A program made the translations under genes and the position numbers. The notes beneath the pieces were generated by a model that saw only the letters and a list, made by a program, of their open reading frames with translations, was not told where the DNA came from and searched no databases. Below, piece after piece: positions 52,085-60,727 of a DNA stretch of 63,618 bases (positions are counted from its first letter, which is position 1; every line of letters begins with the position of its first letter). Source of the DNA: an uncultured Ruminiclostridium sp. (lineage in GTDB: Bacteria; Bacillota; Clostridia; Oscillospirales; Ruminococcaceae); assembly GCA_910579265.1 (NCBI GenBank), contig CAJTTE010000016.1:1-63618 (forward strand). The letters run 5' to 3'.

Positions 52085-53569
52085 TTAAAGCTTTCCGTTG
52101 TTTATATCTTCGATACGGGAATTGACTATTCCTTCGTTAGCGGCTCTTATCGTGGTAAAGGTAGCGGGATTCCCCTCGTTGTCAAGTCCGTCCAAAAACG
52201 GAATGTTAAGAATGCCGTCAACCGGGTTTTTCGCATTATTCCCGTCGGCAATGTCCTGACCTATGCCGTCCTTGAAGTCAAACACGGGAGTAAGCATACC
52301 GCTGTACTTCAGCTCGTCGAACCAGTCCATTATTTCATCGGAAAAGCCCACATAATTCGTCTGAAGCTGTAAACGTCCCACCTTAGCCGCTTCCTTGTCA
52401 TAAGCGGTAGCCATGCAGCAAAGATTCCATGCTGCGAATCCTGCGGTGTTCTTGGCGCCGCCGCAAAGCATATAGGAATCGTTTTTCATTGTCTGGTAAT
52501 ATTTTTCGGTATTCGGATCCTTAGGAACGGGAACACAGAACAGGTCTCCGTCTTCCCATTTGAAGCGTTTGAAATAACCCTGGAATTTATCCTTTATGTC
52601 ATATTCAAGACCGCCTAAAAAGAGGATATCGCCTTTAGCCCAGGCGCTTTCGTTTACGCTCCAGCCGTTAAGCTCATGACGCGGATAACGGTAGTTTTCT
52701 TTTGTCATCGTATCTATTACCGTGGTCATGCATCTTTCAATATCCGAATTATAAAAATTATTCACAAGCTTTCCGTCTTTTATCTCAACGAGCGGAACTC
52801 CTGTTGTGCATACGAATTTATCGGGTATGTAATGACCGTCGATGCAATACTTTCCCGCTTCGGGATCGCTGAACTGACTGCACATTTCAAGGAACGTATT
52901 CCAGTTCCAGTTGCCGGCTTTAACCAATTCGTAAGGATCGGTAAGCCCGGCTTCGCTTACTACACTGCGCCTGTAAAAAAGCACCTGATCAAGATTTAAC
53001 GCTGTAATGGCGCAATATGACTTGTTGTCCCACTTGAACTGCTCCATAGTCTCCCTGTTGGAATCCCACATCGGGTTGCTGAAATCGATATAATCGTCGA
53101 TCGGCTGAAAAAGTCCCTTGCAGGCGGTATAAGGAAAATTGGTTATCTCAAACTGGAATATATCCGGAGAATCTCCGTTGGTTACATCCTTAGCAAGCTG
53201 AGTATATCTGTCTGCATAATTAACGTTTTTCCAGTCAAAAATGCTGTTGGAAAACTGACCGTAATCATTATTTCCCATTTCCGGTATTCCATATACCTGT
53301 TTAAAGAGAACTGCGGCCGCCTGGGTTTCATCGATAGCCCAATGAGACAGCCATTTGATTTTTTTCTCAACCTTTATGTCCGCATTGGGACCTCCGGCCA
53401 GTTTGCTTTTATAGCTGTCGGTAATTGTGGAGATATATTCCTCCAAAGGTGCAAAATCAGGATTGGTTGTGACCTCGGGTTGATTTGGAGTCTGATTGCA
53501 CGCCGTCGCAGATATAACTGCGGCAATACTAAGAACGAGAGCGGATGCGGTTTTGAATCTTCGTTTCAT
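52085..53569 (-). CDS. extracellular solute-binding lipoprotein (family 1), paralogue 2
   Basis: 494 residues from ATG 53569 (AGGAGG upstream; a longer frame to 53626 lacks a site). Lipobox LSATAC is replaced by ISATAC, with Cys24, followed by NQTPNQPEVTTNPDF. Same length and near-identical architecture to the gene at 49972-51456; differences cluster in the ligand-facing middle (for example HYIPDKFVCTTGV against YQVPDKFVSTTGV). The pair arose by tandem duplication, and each copy has its own terminator. It may offer a second ligand range or differential expression. Confidence 0.9.
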   Translation of the reverse strand: MKRRFKTASALVLSIAAVISATACNQTPNQPEVTTNPDFAPLEEYISTITDSYKSKLAGGPNADIKVEKKIKWLSHWAIDETQAAAVLFKQVYGIPEMGNNDYGQFSNSIFDWKNVNYADRYTQLAKDVTNGDSPDIFQFEITNFPYTACKGLFQPIDDYIDFSNPMWDSNRETMEQFKWDNKSYCAITALNLDQVLFYRRSVVSEAGLTDPYELVKAGNWNWNTFLEMCSQFSDPEAGKYCIDGHYIPDKFVCTTGVPLVEIKDGKLVNNFYNSDIERCMTTVIDTMTKENYRYPRHELNGWSVNESAWAKGDILFLGGLEYDIKDKFQGYFKRFKWEDGDLFCVPVPKDPNTEKYYQTMKNDSYMLCGGAKNTAGFAAWNLCCMATAYDKEAAKVGRLQLQTNYVGFSDEIMDWFDELKYSGMLTPVFDFKDGIGQDIADGNNAKNPVDGILNIPFLDGLDNEGNPATFTTIRAANEGIVNSRIEDINNGKL

Positions 53570-54068
53570 ATTTTCCTCCTGAAAGTTTTTTGTCAGCGCC
53601 GATACGACAATGTTTCCCCTTAACATTAAACATGCAATAATAGTTACCTGACTTTAAGTAAATTTTAACACCGTTTTACTCTGCTGTCAACCTATAAATT
53701 ATCGAAACAGGATATTTAGAATTTATGCATTATATATAAAAATAAATCTATATTCGCAAGTTTATATGTAGAAATTCACGGCGATATATCACATTTAACT
53801 TAAACCAAAGTATATTTCTTTATAAACGCTTTTGATTTAGCATATCGCTTTAGCTAATTTTTGATTTTCGGTTTAAAAAAAACAAATGCAGACTTTCTTA
53901 TAAATTTTTCCCATTTTCTTTTTTTCACTTGATTTATATGGTACACTCTGCTATAATAACGGTAATAGTTAAAATTTTGTCAGGCTTTTGCCGCATTATT
54001 TTAACGTTCAGCAGCGGCTGCGGGCGGCGGGTAAAAACGTCCCGATAAGCCGGGAAAGGGATATTACG
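53570..54068. other. divergent intergenic region
   Basis: AT-rich gap between the leftward binding-protein gene and rightward nfnA. It holds the nfnA promoter; nothing else is clear. Confidence 0.55.
53929..53957 (+). promoter_or_regulatory. promoter of nfnAB
   Basis: TTGATT (53929-53934), 17 bases, TATAAT (53952-53957), about 110 bases before nfnA. Confidence 0.72.
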
Positions 54069-54914
54069 ATGTATAAAATTTTAAAAAAGCGTCAGCTTAA
54101 CGAAAATGTCATGCTGATGGAAATCGACGCTCCTTTTGTTGCCAAAAAGGCAAAGGCGGGACAATTCATTATTCTTCGTGTTGACGAATACGGTGAAAGG
54201 ATTCCTTTGACCGTTGCCGATTACGACAGAGAAAAGGGCACGATAACGATAATTTTTCAAATTGTGGGGGCAACTACAAAGCTCCTTTCCACCCTGAACG
54301 AAGGCGATCATCTTAAGGACTTTGCAGGTCCTTTGGGTAAAGCAACGGAACTTGAGGGTTATAAAAAAGCCTGCGTTATCGGCGGCGGAGTAGGCTGCGC
54401 CATAGCTTATCCGTCGGCTAAAGCGCTGTTTGAGGGCGGCGCCGAGGTAGACGTTATAGCGGGATTCAGAAGTAAGGATATAGTCATTCTCGAAGACGAA
54501 TTTAAAGCGGTCAGCAGCCGGCTGTTCATTACTACCGACGACGGGACCTACGGAGAAAAAGGCTTTGTGACCGACAAGCTCAATTCTCTTATTGCCGAGG
54601 GAAACAAATATGATCTGGTTCTGGCGATAGGACCCGTTCCGATGATGAAGTTTGTCTGCAAAGCTACCGAACCCCATGGCATTAAAACTCTGGTCTCCCT
54701 TAATCCGATCATGATAGACGGTTCGGGCATGTGCGGAGGCTGCCGTGTTAACGTAGGGGGAAAAATAAAGTTTGCCTGTGTTGACGGTCCCGATTTCGAC
54801 GGACATCAGGTAAATTTCGATGAGCTTATGAAGCGCAATTCCACATATAAAGAAGCGGAAGCTCATGACAGGGAGCATTGCCGCTTGTACAAGGGGGTAG
54901 AAAACGATGCCTAA
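54069..54914 (+). CDS. nfnA: NADH-dependent ferredoxin:NADP+ oxidoreductase, subunit A
   Basis: 281 residues from ATG 54069 (AAAGGGA upstream); an earlier start at 53988 has no site. FAD/NAD-binding subunit of the sulfide dehydrogenase/DHODH electron-transfer family: ERIPLTVADYDREKGTI (FAD), VIGGGVGCAIAYPSAK (NAD) and the 2Fe-2S cysteines in GSGMCGGCRVNVGGKIKFACVDGP. With NfnB it couples NADH and ferredoxin oxidation to NADP+ reduction by electron bifurcation. It overlaps nfnB by 8 bases. NfnAB supplies NADPH in ferredoxin-rich anaerobes, in line with the oxidoreductase operon of this window. Confidence 0.92.
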   Translation: MYKILKKRQLNENVMLMEIDAPFVAKKAKAGQFIILRVDEYGERIPLTVADYDREKGTITIIFQIVGATTKLLSTLNEGDHLKDFAGPLGKATELEGYKKACVIGGGVGCAIAYPSAKALFEGGAEVDVIAGFRSKDIVILEDEFKAVSSRLFITTDDGTYGEKGFVTDKLNSLIAEGNKYDLVLAIGPVPMMKFVCKATEPHGIKTLVSLNPIMIDGSGMCGGCRVNVGGKIKFACVDGPDFDGHQVNFDELMKRNSTYKEAEAHDREHCRLYKGVENDA

Positions 54915-56292
54915 TATGAGTTTAAAAAAGGTTCCTATGCCCGAACAGGACCCCAATATCAGAAACAAGAACTTTCTGGAGGTGGCCGAAGGCTATACCG
55001 AGGAAATGGCAAAGGAAGAAGCGGCGCGATGCCTTAACTGTAAAAACAAACCCTGTGTAAACGGCTGTCCGGTTAACGTTCGCATCCCGGAATTCATAGC
55101 TAAGGTGGCGGCCGGAGAGTTTGAAGAAGCATACAAAATAATCACCTCCACGAACGGACTTCCCGCCGTATGCGGAAGAGTCTGCCCCCAGGAAAGCCAG
55201 TGTGAGGGAAAATGCGTAAGAGGAATAAAGGGCGAACCTGTAGCTATAGGAAGACTGGAACGTTTTTGTGCCGACTATCACATGAAGAACAGCGCCGCGA
55301 AAGCTGAAAAGCCTAAATCCAACGGTAAAAAGGTAGCCGTCGTAGGCGCAGGTCCCTCCGGACTTACCTGTGCGGGCGACCTTGCGAAAAAGGGCTATGA
55401 GGTGACCGTATTCGAAGCCTTCCATACCGCGGGCGGCGTTCTTGTATACGGAATACCCGAATTCAGACTTCCCAAGGAAATAGTCCATAAGGAAGTAAAG
55501 AATCTTGAAGACCTGGGAGTCGAGATTCAGACTAATATGATAATCGGTAAAACGCTTTCCGTCGACGAGCTTTTTGAAATGGGCTATAAGGCGGTATTTA
55601 TAGGTTCCGGCGCCGGTCTTCCCTCTTTTATGGGCATTGAGGGCGAGGATCTTATAGGAGTATATTCCGCCAACGAATATCTTACCCGCACCAACCTTAT
55701 GAAAGCTTATCTTGACGAATATGATACCCCGATTATCAAAAGCCGTGCCGTTGCGGTGGTGGGCGGCGGAAACGTTGCCATGGATGCCGCACGCTGCGCC
55801 AAGAGACTGGGAGCCGAAACGGTATATATCGTTTACAGAAGAGGTCTGGAGGAAATGCCCGCCCGAAAGGAAGAAATACATCATGCCATGGAGGAAGGCA
55901 TTATTTTCCGTAATCTGACCAACCCCGTAAAGGTGCTCGGCGACGAAAGCGGAAGAGTAAGAGCCGTAGAATGCGTCGAAATGGAGCTGGGAGAACCTGA
56001 CGAAAGCGGAAGAAGACGTCCCGTGGTAAAGGAAGGCAGCAATTTTGAATTGCCTGTGGACACCGTTATCATGTCTATCGGAACCTCTCCGAATCCTCTT
56101 ATCAGAAGCACCACCCAAGGTCTTGAAACCAATAAGAGAGGTTGCCTTATAGTAAACGAGGAAACCATGCAGACCACCCGCGAAGGCGTATATGCGGGAG
56201 GAGACGCCGTAACCGGCGCCGCTACCGTAATTCTTGCGATGGGTGCGGGAAAACAGGCTGCCCGTTCCATAGACGAATACCTTTCAAAATAA
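54907..56292 (+). CDS. nfnB: NADPH-dependent subunit B of NfnAB (GltA-like)
   Basis: 461 residues. The N-terminus has the two 4Fe-4S clusters (CLNCKNKPCVNGCPVNV and CGRVCPQESQCEGKC), then an FAD site (VAVVGAGPSGLTCAGDLAKKG) and an NADP site (AVVGGGNVAMDAARCAKRLG), with GVYAGGDAVTGAATVILAMG near the end. It resembles the small subunit of glutamate synthase; without a large gltB partner and next to nfnA it is NfnB. Start ATG lies 11 bases after a GGGGG site in the end of nfnA. Confidence 0.92.
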   Translation: MPNMSLKKVPMPEQDPNIRNKNFLEVAEGYTEEMAKEEAARCLNCKNKPCVNGCPVNVRIPEFIAKVAAGEFEEAYKIITSTNGLPAVCGRVCPQESQCEGKCVRGIKGEPVAIGRLERFCADYHMKNSAAKAEKPKSNGKKVAVVGAGPSGLTCAGDLAKKGYEVTVFEAFHTAGGVLVYGIPEFRLPKEIVHKEVKNLEDLGVEIQTNMIIGKTLSVDELFEMGYKAVFIGSGAGLPSFMGIEGEDLIGVYSANEYLTRTNLMKAYLDEYDTPIIKSRAVAVVGGGNVAMDAARCAKRLGAETVYIVYRRGLEEMPARKEEIHHAMEEGIIFRNLTNPVKVLGDESGRVRAVECVEMELGEPDESGRRRPVVKEGSNFELPVDTVIMSIGTSPNPLIRSTTQGLETNKRGCLIVNEETMQTTREGVYAGGDAVTGAATVILAMGAGKQAARSIDEYLSK

Positions 56293-56428
56293 AAACGATA
56301 AAGAGCCACCGAAAAAACTTAAGTGGTTGTATAAGCTCTGTATGCGCTCTCTGTATGCGCTTTCGGGCATTTACCGGCCGAGGATACGAAAATCATACAA
56401 AGCTTTGACACACTGAAATACATCCGAT

Positions 56429-56479
56429 AAAAATGACGTTTTCCCAAAACATGAAAGTCTTGACGAAAACGTCATTTTT
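56429..56479. terminator. long hairpin between nfnB and the GH43 gene
   Basis: AAAAATGACGTTTTC and its exact complement GAAAACGTCATTTTT form a 15-bp stem (further CCGA/CGGA pairs beyond) with a 21-base loop. Five T's end the right arm; it probably terminates nfnAB, and it also lies in the leader of the GH43 gene. Confidence 0.7.
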
Positions 56480-56501
56480 CGGATTTATAAAAGGAGTAAT
56501 T

Positions 56502-57821
56502 ATGCCAAATCCAATCCTTCCCCTTTGGGAATATATTCCGGACGGCGAACCGAGAGTATTCGGGGACCGCGTGTATCTTTACGGTTCTCATGACCGCCCC
56601 GCCTCTGAGAACTTCTGCGACTTTAAACTAAAGGTCTGGTCCGCCCCGTTAAATGATCTGAATAATTGGCAGTGTCACGGACACAGCTTTCACACAAAGC
56701 CCGACCGCGATCACCCCTCGGATGCACCATGGACGGAAAGAGAGCTGTATGCCCCCGATGTCGTCTGCAATCACGGAAAATATTATCTTTATGCCTATAT
56801 CCTATGGTCAAAGGGCTGTGTAGGCGTAAGCGATCGCCCCGAAGGTCCTTTTAAGCTTTTGGACAAATACCGCTATGACGAAGCCGACGGAGGAGACGAC
56901 GGGATTTTCAACGATCCGGGGGTGCTGGTGGACGATGACGGAAGAGTTTATATTTACTATGGCTTTGAAAAATCCCATTTCGGAGAAATAAACGGCGAAA
57001 ATATGTGCGAGATCATAAAAGGTTCGTATCAAGCCGATATGATCCCCGAAGGCAAAAACGAATCGGACTTTTTTGAAGCAAGCTCTCCCCGAAAAATCAA
57101 CGGAAGATATTACCTTATTTATTCACCGAGGATCGGCTGCCGTCTTGACTATGCGATCGCCGACAAACCCCAGGGACCGTTTGTTCACAAAGGAACGATA
57201 ATCGACAACGGCATAGACTACCCCGGCGGAAACGACCACGGCTCGGTGTGCCGCATAAACGGACAGTGGTATATCTTCTACCATCGAATGACAAACGGCT
57301 CTATTATGTCAAGGCGTGCCTGCGTTGAAAAAATAGAAATTCTGCCCGACGGTACTATTCCGCAGGTGGAGATGACCTCCTTAGGCTTTGAGGATGCTCT
57401 TGATCCCTATAAGCCCACTCCCGCCGAAATTGCCTGTGTGCTTAAGGGCGGCTGCTTCATTACCGAAAAGGACACCTTCACAAGAACCGTTACGGGTATA
57501 AGATCCGGCTCTATTATCGGCTACAGGTATTTTGATTTCGGAGAGGATTTTTCAAGCAAAAGCATGGAGTTTTCCGCAGAAATCATTGGCTGTGGGTGCA
57601 GAGGCAGGATACATATTCTGATCGACGACCCCGAAAACGGGAAAGAAATAGGCGTTTGTCACACAGACACCCATGACGGCGAGTACAGGGCGGCTGTGGA
57701 AAACGTCTGCGGACGGCACAGTGTTTTCTTTAAGGTGGATCATATCTACAGCGGATGGATGGCAAGCTCCTTTGACGACAGAAATATTTTTGATCTGAAA
57801 GCGTTCGTATTTAAAAAATAA
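56502..57821 (+). CDS. glycoside hydrolase family 43 protein
   Basis: 439 residues from ATG 56502 (AAGGAG 7 bases upstream). The N-terminal five-bladed propeller has the family triad: Asp in YIPDGEPRVFGDRVYLYGSHD (base), Asp in FNDPGVLVDDDG (pKa modulator) and Glu in DFFEASSPRKINGRYYLIYS (acid). A C-terminal beta domain (about 320-439) follows, possibly carbohydrate-binding. No signal peptide is visible, so it acts inside the cell on imported oligosaccharides, probably arabinose- or xylose-containing. It is followed 19 bases later by the GH5 gene, as an operon. Confidence 0.9.
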   Translation: MPNPILPLWEYIPDGEPRVFGDRVYLYGSHDRPASENFCDFKLKVWSAPLNDLNNWQCHGHSFHTKPDRDHPSDAPWTERELYAPDVVCNHGKYYLYAYILWSKGCVGVSDRPEGPFKLLDKYRYDEADGGDDGIFNDPGVLVDDDGRVYIYYGFEKSHFGEINGENMCEIIKGSYQADMIPEGKNESDFFEASSPRKINGRYYLIYSPRIGCRLDYAIADKPQGPFVHKGTIIDNGIDYPGGNDHGSVCRINGQWYIFYHRMTNGSIMSRRACVEKIEILPDGTIPQVEMTSLGFEDALDPYKPTPAEIACVLKGGCFITEKDTFTRTVTGIRSGSIIGYRYFDFGEDFSSKSMEFSAEIIGCGCRGRIHILIDDPENGKEIGVCHTDTHDGEYRAAVENVCGRHSVFFKVDHIYSGWMASSFDDRNIFDLKAFVFKK

Positions 57822-57840
57822 ACGAGAAAGGAAAAATAAT

Positions 57841-58971
57841 ATGAAGATCAAAAAAACCGCCGCATTTTTATTGGCATCGATCGTTCTGATCCTTTCCGCC
57901 TGCAATAACGGTAAAGCGGATAAAGAAGCGGAAATGACTACCGCGCAGATAGTGCGCGATATGGGACTGGGTATAAATCTGGGCAACACTTTGGAATCCT
58001 GCGGAAACTGGATAAATCCCGACGGCGGGGTAAAGGGCTATGAAACGGCATGGGGAAGCCCGCAAATAACCGAAGAGATGATAAAAGGATATGCGGAATG
58101 CGGTTTCGGCGTTCTGAGGATTCCAGTTGCTTGGTCGAATCTGATGGGCGAAGACTATACCATAAATCCCGACTATATGGCAAGGGTAAAGGAAATAACC
58201 GATTGGACGCTTGAAAGCGGCATGTACGCCATAGTAAACATACACTATGACAATGGCTGGTGGACAAAATTCCCAACGGATAAGGATGAGTGCATGAAAA
58301 AATATGTACGAATCTGGGAACAGATCACCGAAAACTTTAAAGATTATGATCACAGGCTGATGTTTGAATCCCTGAACGAAGAAGGGGGATGGGAATCCCT
58401 ATGGAACAGATACAGCGGAAAAGAAGAAGGAAAAGCCGACTCCTTCGCTCTGCTGAACGAAATAAATCAGAAATTCGTTGATATCGTAAGAGATTCGGGA
58501 GGCAACAATAAAACGCGTCATCTTTTGATTGCCGGCTATAATACGGACATAGACCTGACCTGTGATTCGCTTTTTGAAATGCCCGACGACCCCGTTTCCC
58601 GCTGTGCCGTTTCCGTACACTATTACACACCCTCTACCTTCTGTATTCTTGAGGCCGACGCCGATTGGGGAAAAGCCAAAACGGACTGGGGAAGCGATAA
58701 GGACAAAGCCGAGCTGACAAAAAACATGGACAAATTAAAGGAGACCTTTGTGGATAAGGGCATACCCGTAATAATCGGTGAATACGGAGTCGCGGTTAAA
58801 AATAAAACTCCCGAAACCGTCCGCCTTTTCCTTTCCTCCGTGGCAAAAGAAGCCTATGACCGACAGATGTGTCCCGTTCTCTGGGACGTAACCGATGTTT
58901 TTTACAACAGAACCGACTGCGGATTTAAAGACGAACAGCTTTTAAAGGATATAATGTCCGCCAAGGAATAA
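57841..58971 (+). CDS. GH5 endoglucanase-type lipoprotein
   Basis: 376 residues with a lipoprotein signal (VLILSAC, then NNGKADKEAEM). The catalytic acid is in MFESLNEEGG and the nucleophile in PVIIGEYGVAV; other family marks are MGLGINLGNTLE, LRIPVAWSNLM and NIHYDNGWW. It should cut beta-1,4-glucan or a related glucan outside the cell while anchored to the membrane, unlike the cytosolic GH43 before it. AAAGG precedes the ATG. Confidence 0.92.
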   Translation: MKIKKTAAFLLASIVLILSACNNGKADKEAEMTTAQIVRDMGLGINLGNTLESCGNWINPDGGVKGYETAWGSPQITEEMIKGYAECGFGVLRIPVAWSNLMGEDYTINPDYMARVKEITDWTLESGMYAIVNIHYDNGWWTKFPTDKDECMKKYVRIWEQITENFKDYDHRLMFESLNEEGGWESLWNRYSGKEEGKADSFALLNEINQKFVDIVRDSGGNNKTRHLLIAGYNTDIDLTCDSLFEMPDDPVSRCAVSVHYYTPSTFCILEADADWGKAKTDWGSDKDKAELTKNMDKLKETFVDKGIPVIIGEYGVAVKNKTPETVRLFLSSVAKEAYDRQMCPVLWDVTDVFYNRTDCGFKDEQLLKDIMSAKE

Positions 58972-59032
58972 TATGTGACCGTTAAATTTATAAAACAGGA
59001 ATTCCGGCGCATGTTTAATTCATTTTTTACCG

Positions 59033-59076
59033 ATCCCTTTTTAAACTGACAAAATACCCGCAGTTTAAAAAGGGAT
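59033..59076. repeat. hairpin element, partial inverted copy 3
   Basis: ATCCCTTTTTAAACTG pairs exactly with CAGTTTAAAAAGGGAT (16 bp). On the opposite strand it matches the right half of 40626-40718, with loop CGGGTATTTTGT. It may double as terminator for the GH5 gene. Confidence 0.68.
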
Positions 59077-59193
59077 TAATGCCAGACATGCCCTGAATAA
59101 ACGCTTCTCTTCGGCTGTATATATCCTTTTACGTGCTTATAAAATATGCCCCCTCACCTGATCCGGCGAAGGGGGTATATTTATTAAATATTT

Positions 59194-59372
59194 TTAAGGC
59201 AATACGCACAATGACCGCCTGACGGCTTTGCGTGAGACTTGCTTGCATATATTCCGTCAGCTTACACAAATTCTCCTTGAAATACGTCAGTATTCCTGCG
59301 CCCAATTTATGCAAGCTGACAAAAAATCTGGCTGCGCAATTCACACGCAATCATTGTGCGGTGTTGCCTTAA
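59194..59372. mobile_element. 179-bp MITE-like element, inverted copy 3
   Basis: Reverse orientation relative to copies 1 and 2; the left end TTAAGGCAATACGCACAAT lacks one C of the shared end. It ends three bases before the stop codon of nspC (59376-59378). Confidence 0.82.
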
Positions 59373-59375
59373 AAA

Positions 59376-60491
59376 TTAAAGCCTCGTTTTAAAATCTTCG
59401 TAGCCAAACCGCCGTAAAATGCTTATATTGCTGCCGTCCCAAAAACAAATATCCGGAAGCGCCATTCCGTTAAATGTATTGTTTTTTACCATGGAGTATA
59501 TGGCCATATCTTTAAAGAAAAGCTTATCCCCCGGCCGAAGCGGCTTATCGAAGCTGTAATCGCCTATAATATCTCCGGCGAGGCAGGTGTTCCCCCCTAA
59601 ACGGTACGTATAGGTTTTTTCCCCTGCCTTCCCCGCTCCCACTATTTCGGGTCGATAGGGCATTTCAAGCACATCGGGCATATGACAGGCTGCGGAAGCG
59701 TCCAGGATCGCAATATCCATCCCGTTATGCAGAGTATCCAGCACCGTTGCCGCAAGCCATCCCGCATTCAGCGCGATTGCCTCGCCGGGCTCCAGATAAA
59801 CCTGGATCCCATATTTATCGCTGAAATAACGCACGGTATTTATCAATAGCTCAATATCATAATCCGAGCGGGTTATATGATGTCCTCCTCCCATATTAAG
59901 CCATTTTATTTTAGGAAGAAAATCTCCGAAGAGTTCCTCCGCCGCCTTTGCCGTAGCTGCCAGATCATCGGAATTCTGTTCGCATAGGGTATGAAAATGC
60001 AAACCCTCCAGATCCTCCGGAAAGTGCTTAAAGCTTTCCCGTAAGGCTCCGAGCCTTGAAAAAGGCGCACACGGATCATACATGCCGTGTTCTCCCGTTG
60101 AATATTCGGGATTGATACGAATTCCGCAGGAAACACCGTTTGCCCTGTCCTTGAATTTTTCATACTGCTCGACGCTGTTAAAGCTTATATGATCGCAGAT
60201 CTTTACTATCTCGTCAAACTCGCCGTCTATATATGCGGGGGAAAAAATATGATTTTCCTTCCCCATTTCCTCATATCCTAATCTTGCTTCAAATAATCCG
60301 CTGGCGGTACATCCGCTTATATATGACGCAATTAACGGGTAGGTCTGATAAACCGAATAGCATTTTTGCGCCAGAAGAATCTTAGCGCCTGATTTTTCCT
60401 CGACGCTATGCAAAAGCTTAAGATTTTCTTCGAGCCGTACCCCGTCGATTACATATGCGGGGGTTTTTATCTTGTAAAGCTGTTGATCCAT
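59376..60491 (-). CDS. nspC: carboxynorspermidine decarboxylase
   Basis: 371 residues from ATG 60491 (KAPAYVIDG-like start KTPAYVIDGVRLEENL); a longer frame to 60539 is less likely. It is a PLP fold-III decarboxylase: the PLP lysine is in LLAQKCYSV, with LHFHTLCEQN, MGGGHHITR, LEPGEAIALNAGW and the GGNTCLAGD segment with the catalytic Cys. It makes norspermidine or spermidine from the carboxy-precursor in the alternative polyamine pathway. The carboxynorspermidine dehydrogenase partner is not in the window. An inverted-repeat element sits right after the stop. Confidence 0.92.
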   Translation of the reverse strand: MDQQLYKIKTPAYVIDGVRLEENLKLLHSVEEKSGAKILLAQKCYSVYQTYPLIASYISGCTASGLFEARLGYEEMGKENHIFSPAYIDGEFDEIVKICDHISFNSVEQYEKFKDRANGVSCGIRINPEYSTGEHGMYDPCAPFSRLGALRESFKHFPEDLEGLHFHTLCEQNSDDLAATAKAAEELFGDFLPKIKWLNMGGGHHITRSDYDIELLINTVRYFSDKYGIQVYLEPGEAIALNAGWLAATVLDTLHNGMDIAILDASAACHMPDVLEMPYRPEIVGAGKAGEKTYTYRLGGNTCLAGDIIGDYSFDKPLRPGDKLFFKDMAIYSMVKNNTFNGMALPDICFWDGSNISILRRFGYEDFKTRL

Positions 60492-60727
60492 TTTCTCTTT
60501 GCACCTTTTATTTTTATGACGGATAATACGGAATGCCATTTTTCATCTATACTTTGATGCGATGCGGACCATATTGTGCAGATACGGAAGGAAAAAACGT
60601 TTATGGAATAAACATACGATCCGCCTTTAATAGTAAAACCTAATTGTACATAATTGTGCCCACACTCACACATGCTTATCTATTCCGATTGCGAAAAAAG
60701 CACCCGTCCATTATGCCATACAATTCT

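Larger units (their letters stand above)
58972..59375. other. gap with a hairpin element and a MITE-like copy
   Basis: No gene supported. A hairpin (59033-59076) probably ends the GH transcript; the MITE-like copy at 59194-59372 follows. Confidence 0.6.

Noticed and set aside
54922..56118. 398-residue antisense frame opposite nfnB
   Set aside because: Lies wholly on the opposite strand of a clear gene; no family features and no ribosome site; caused by codon use in nfnB.
54907..56292. Glutamate synthase small subunit
   Set aside because: Sequence alone would allow it, but the overlap with an NfnA-type gene and absence of a large subunit favour NfnB.
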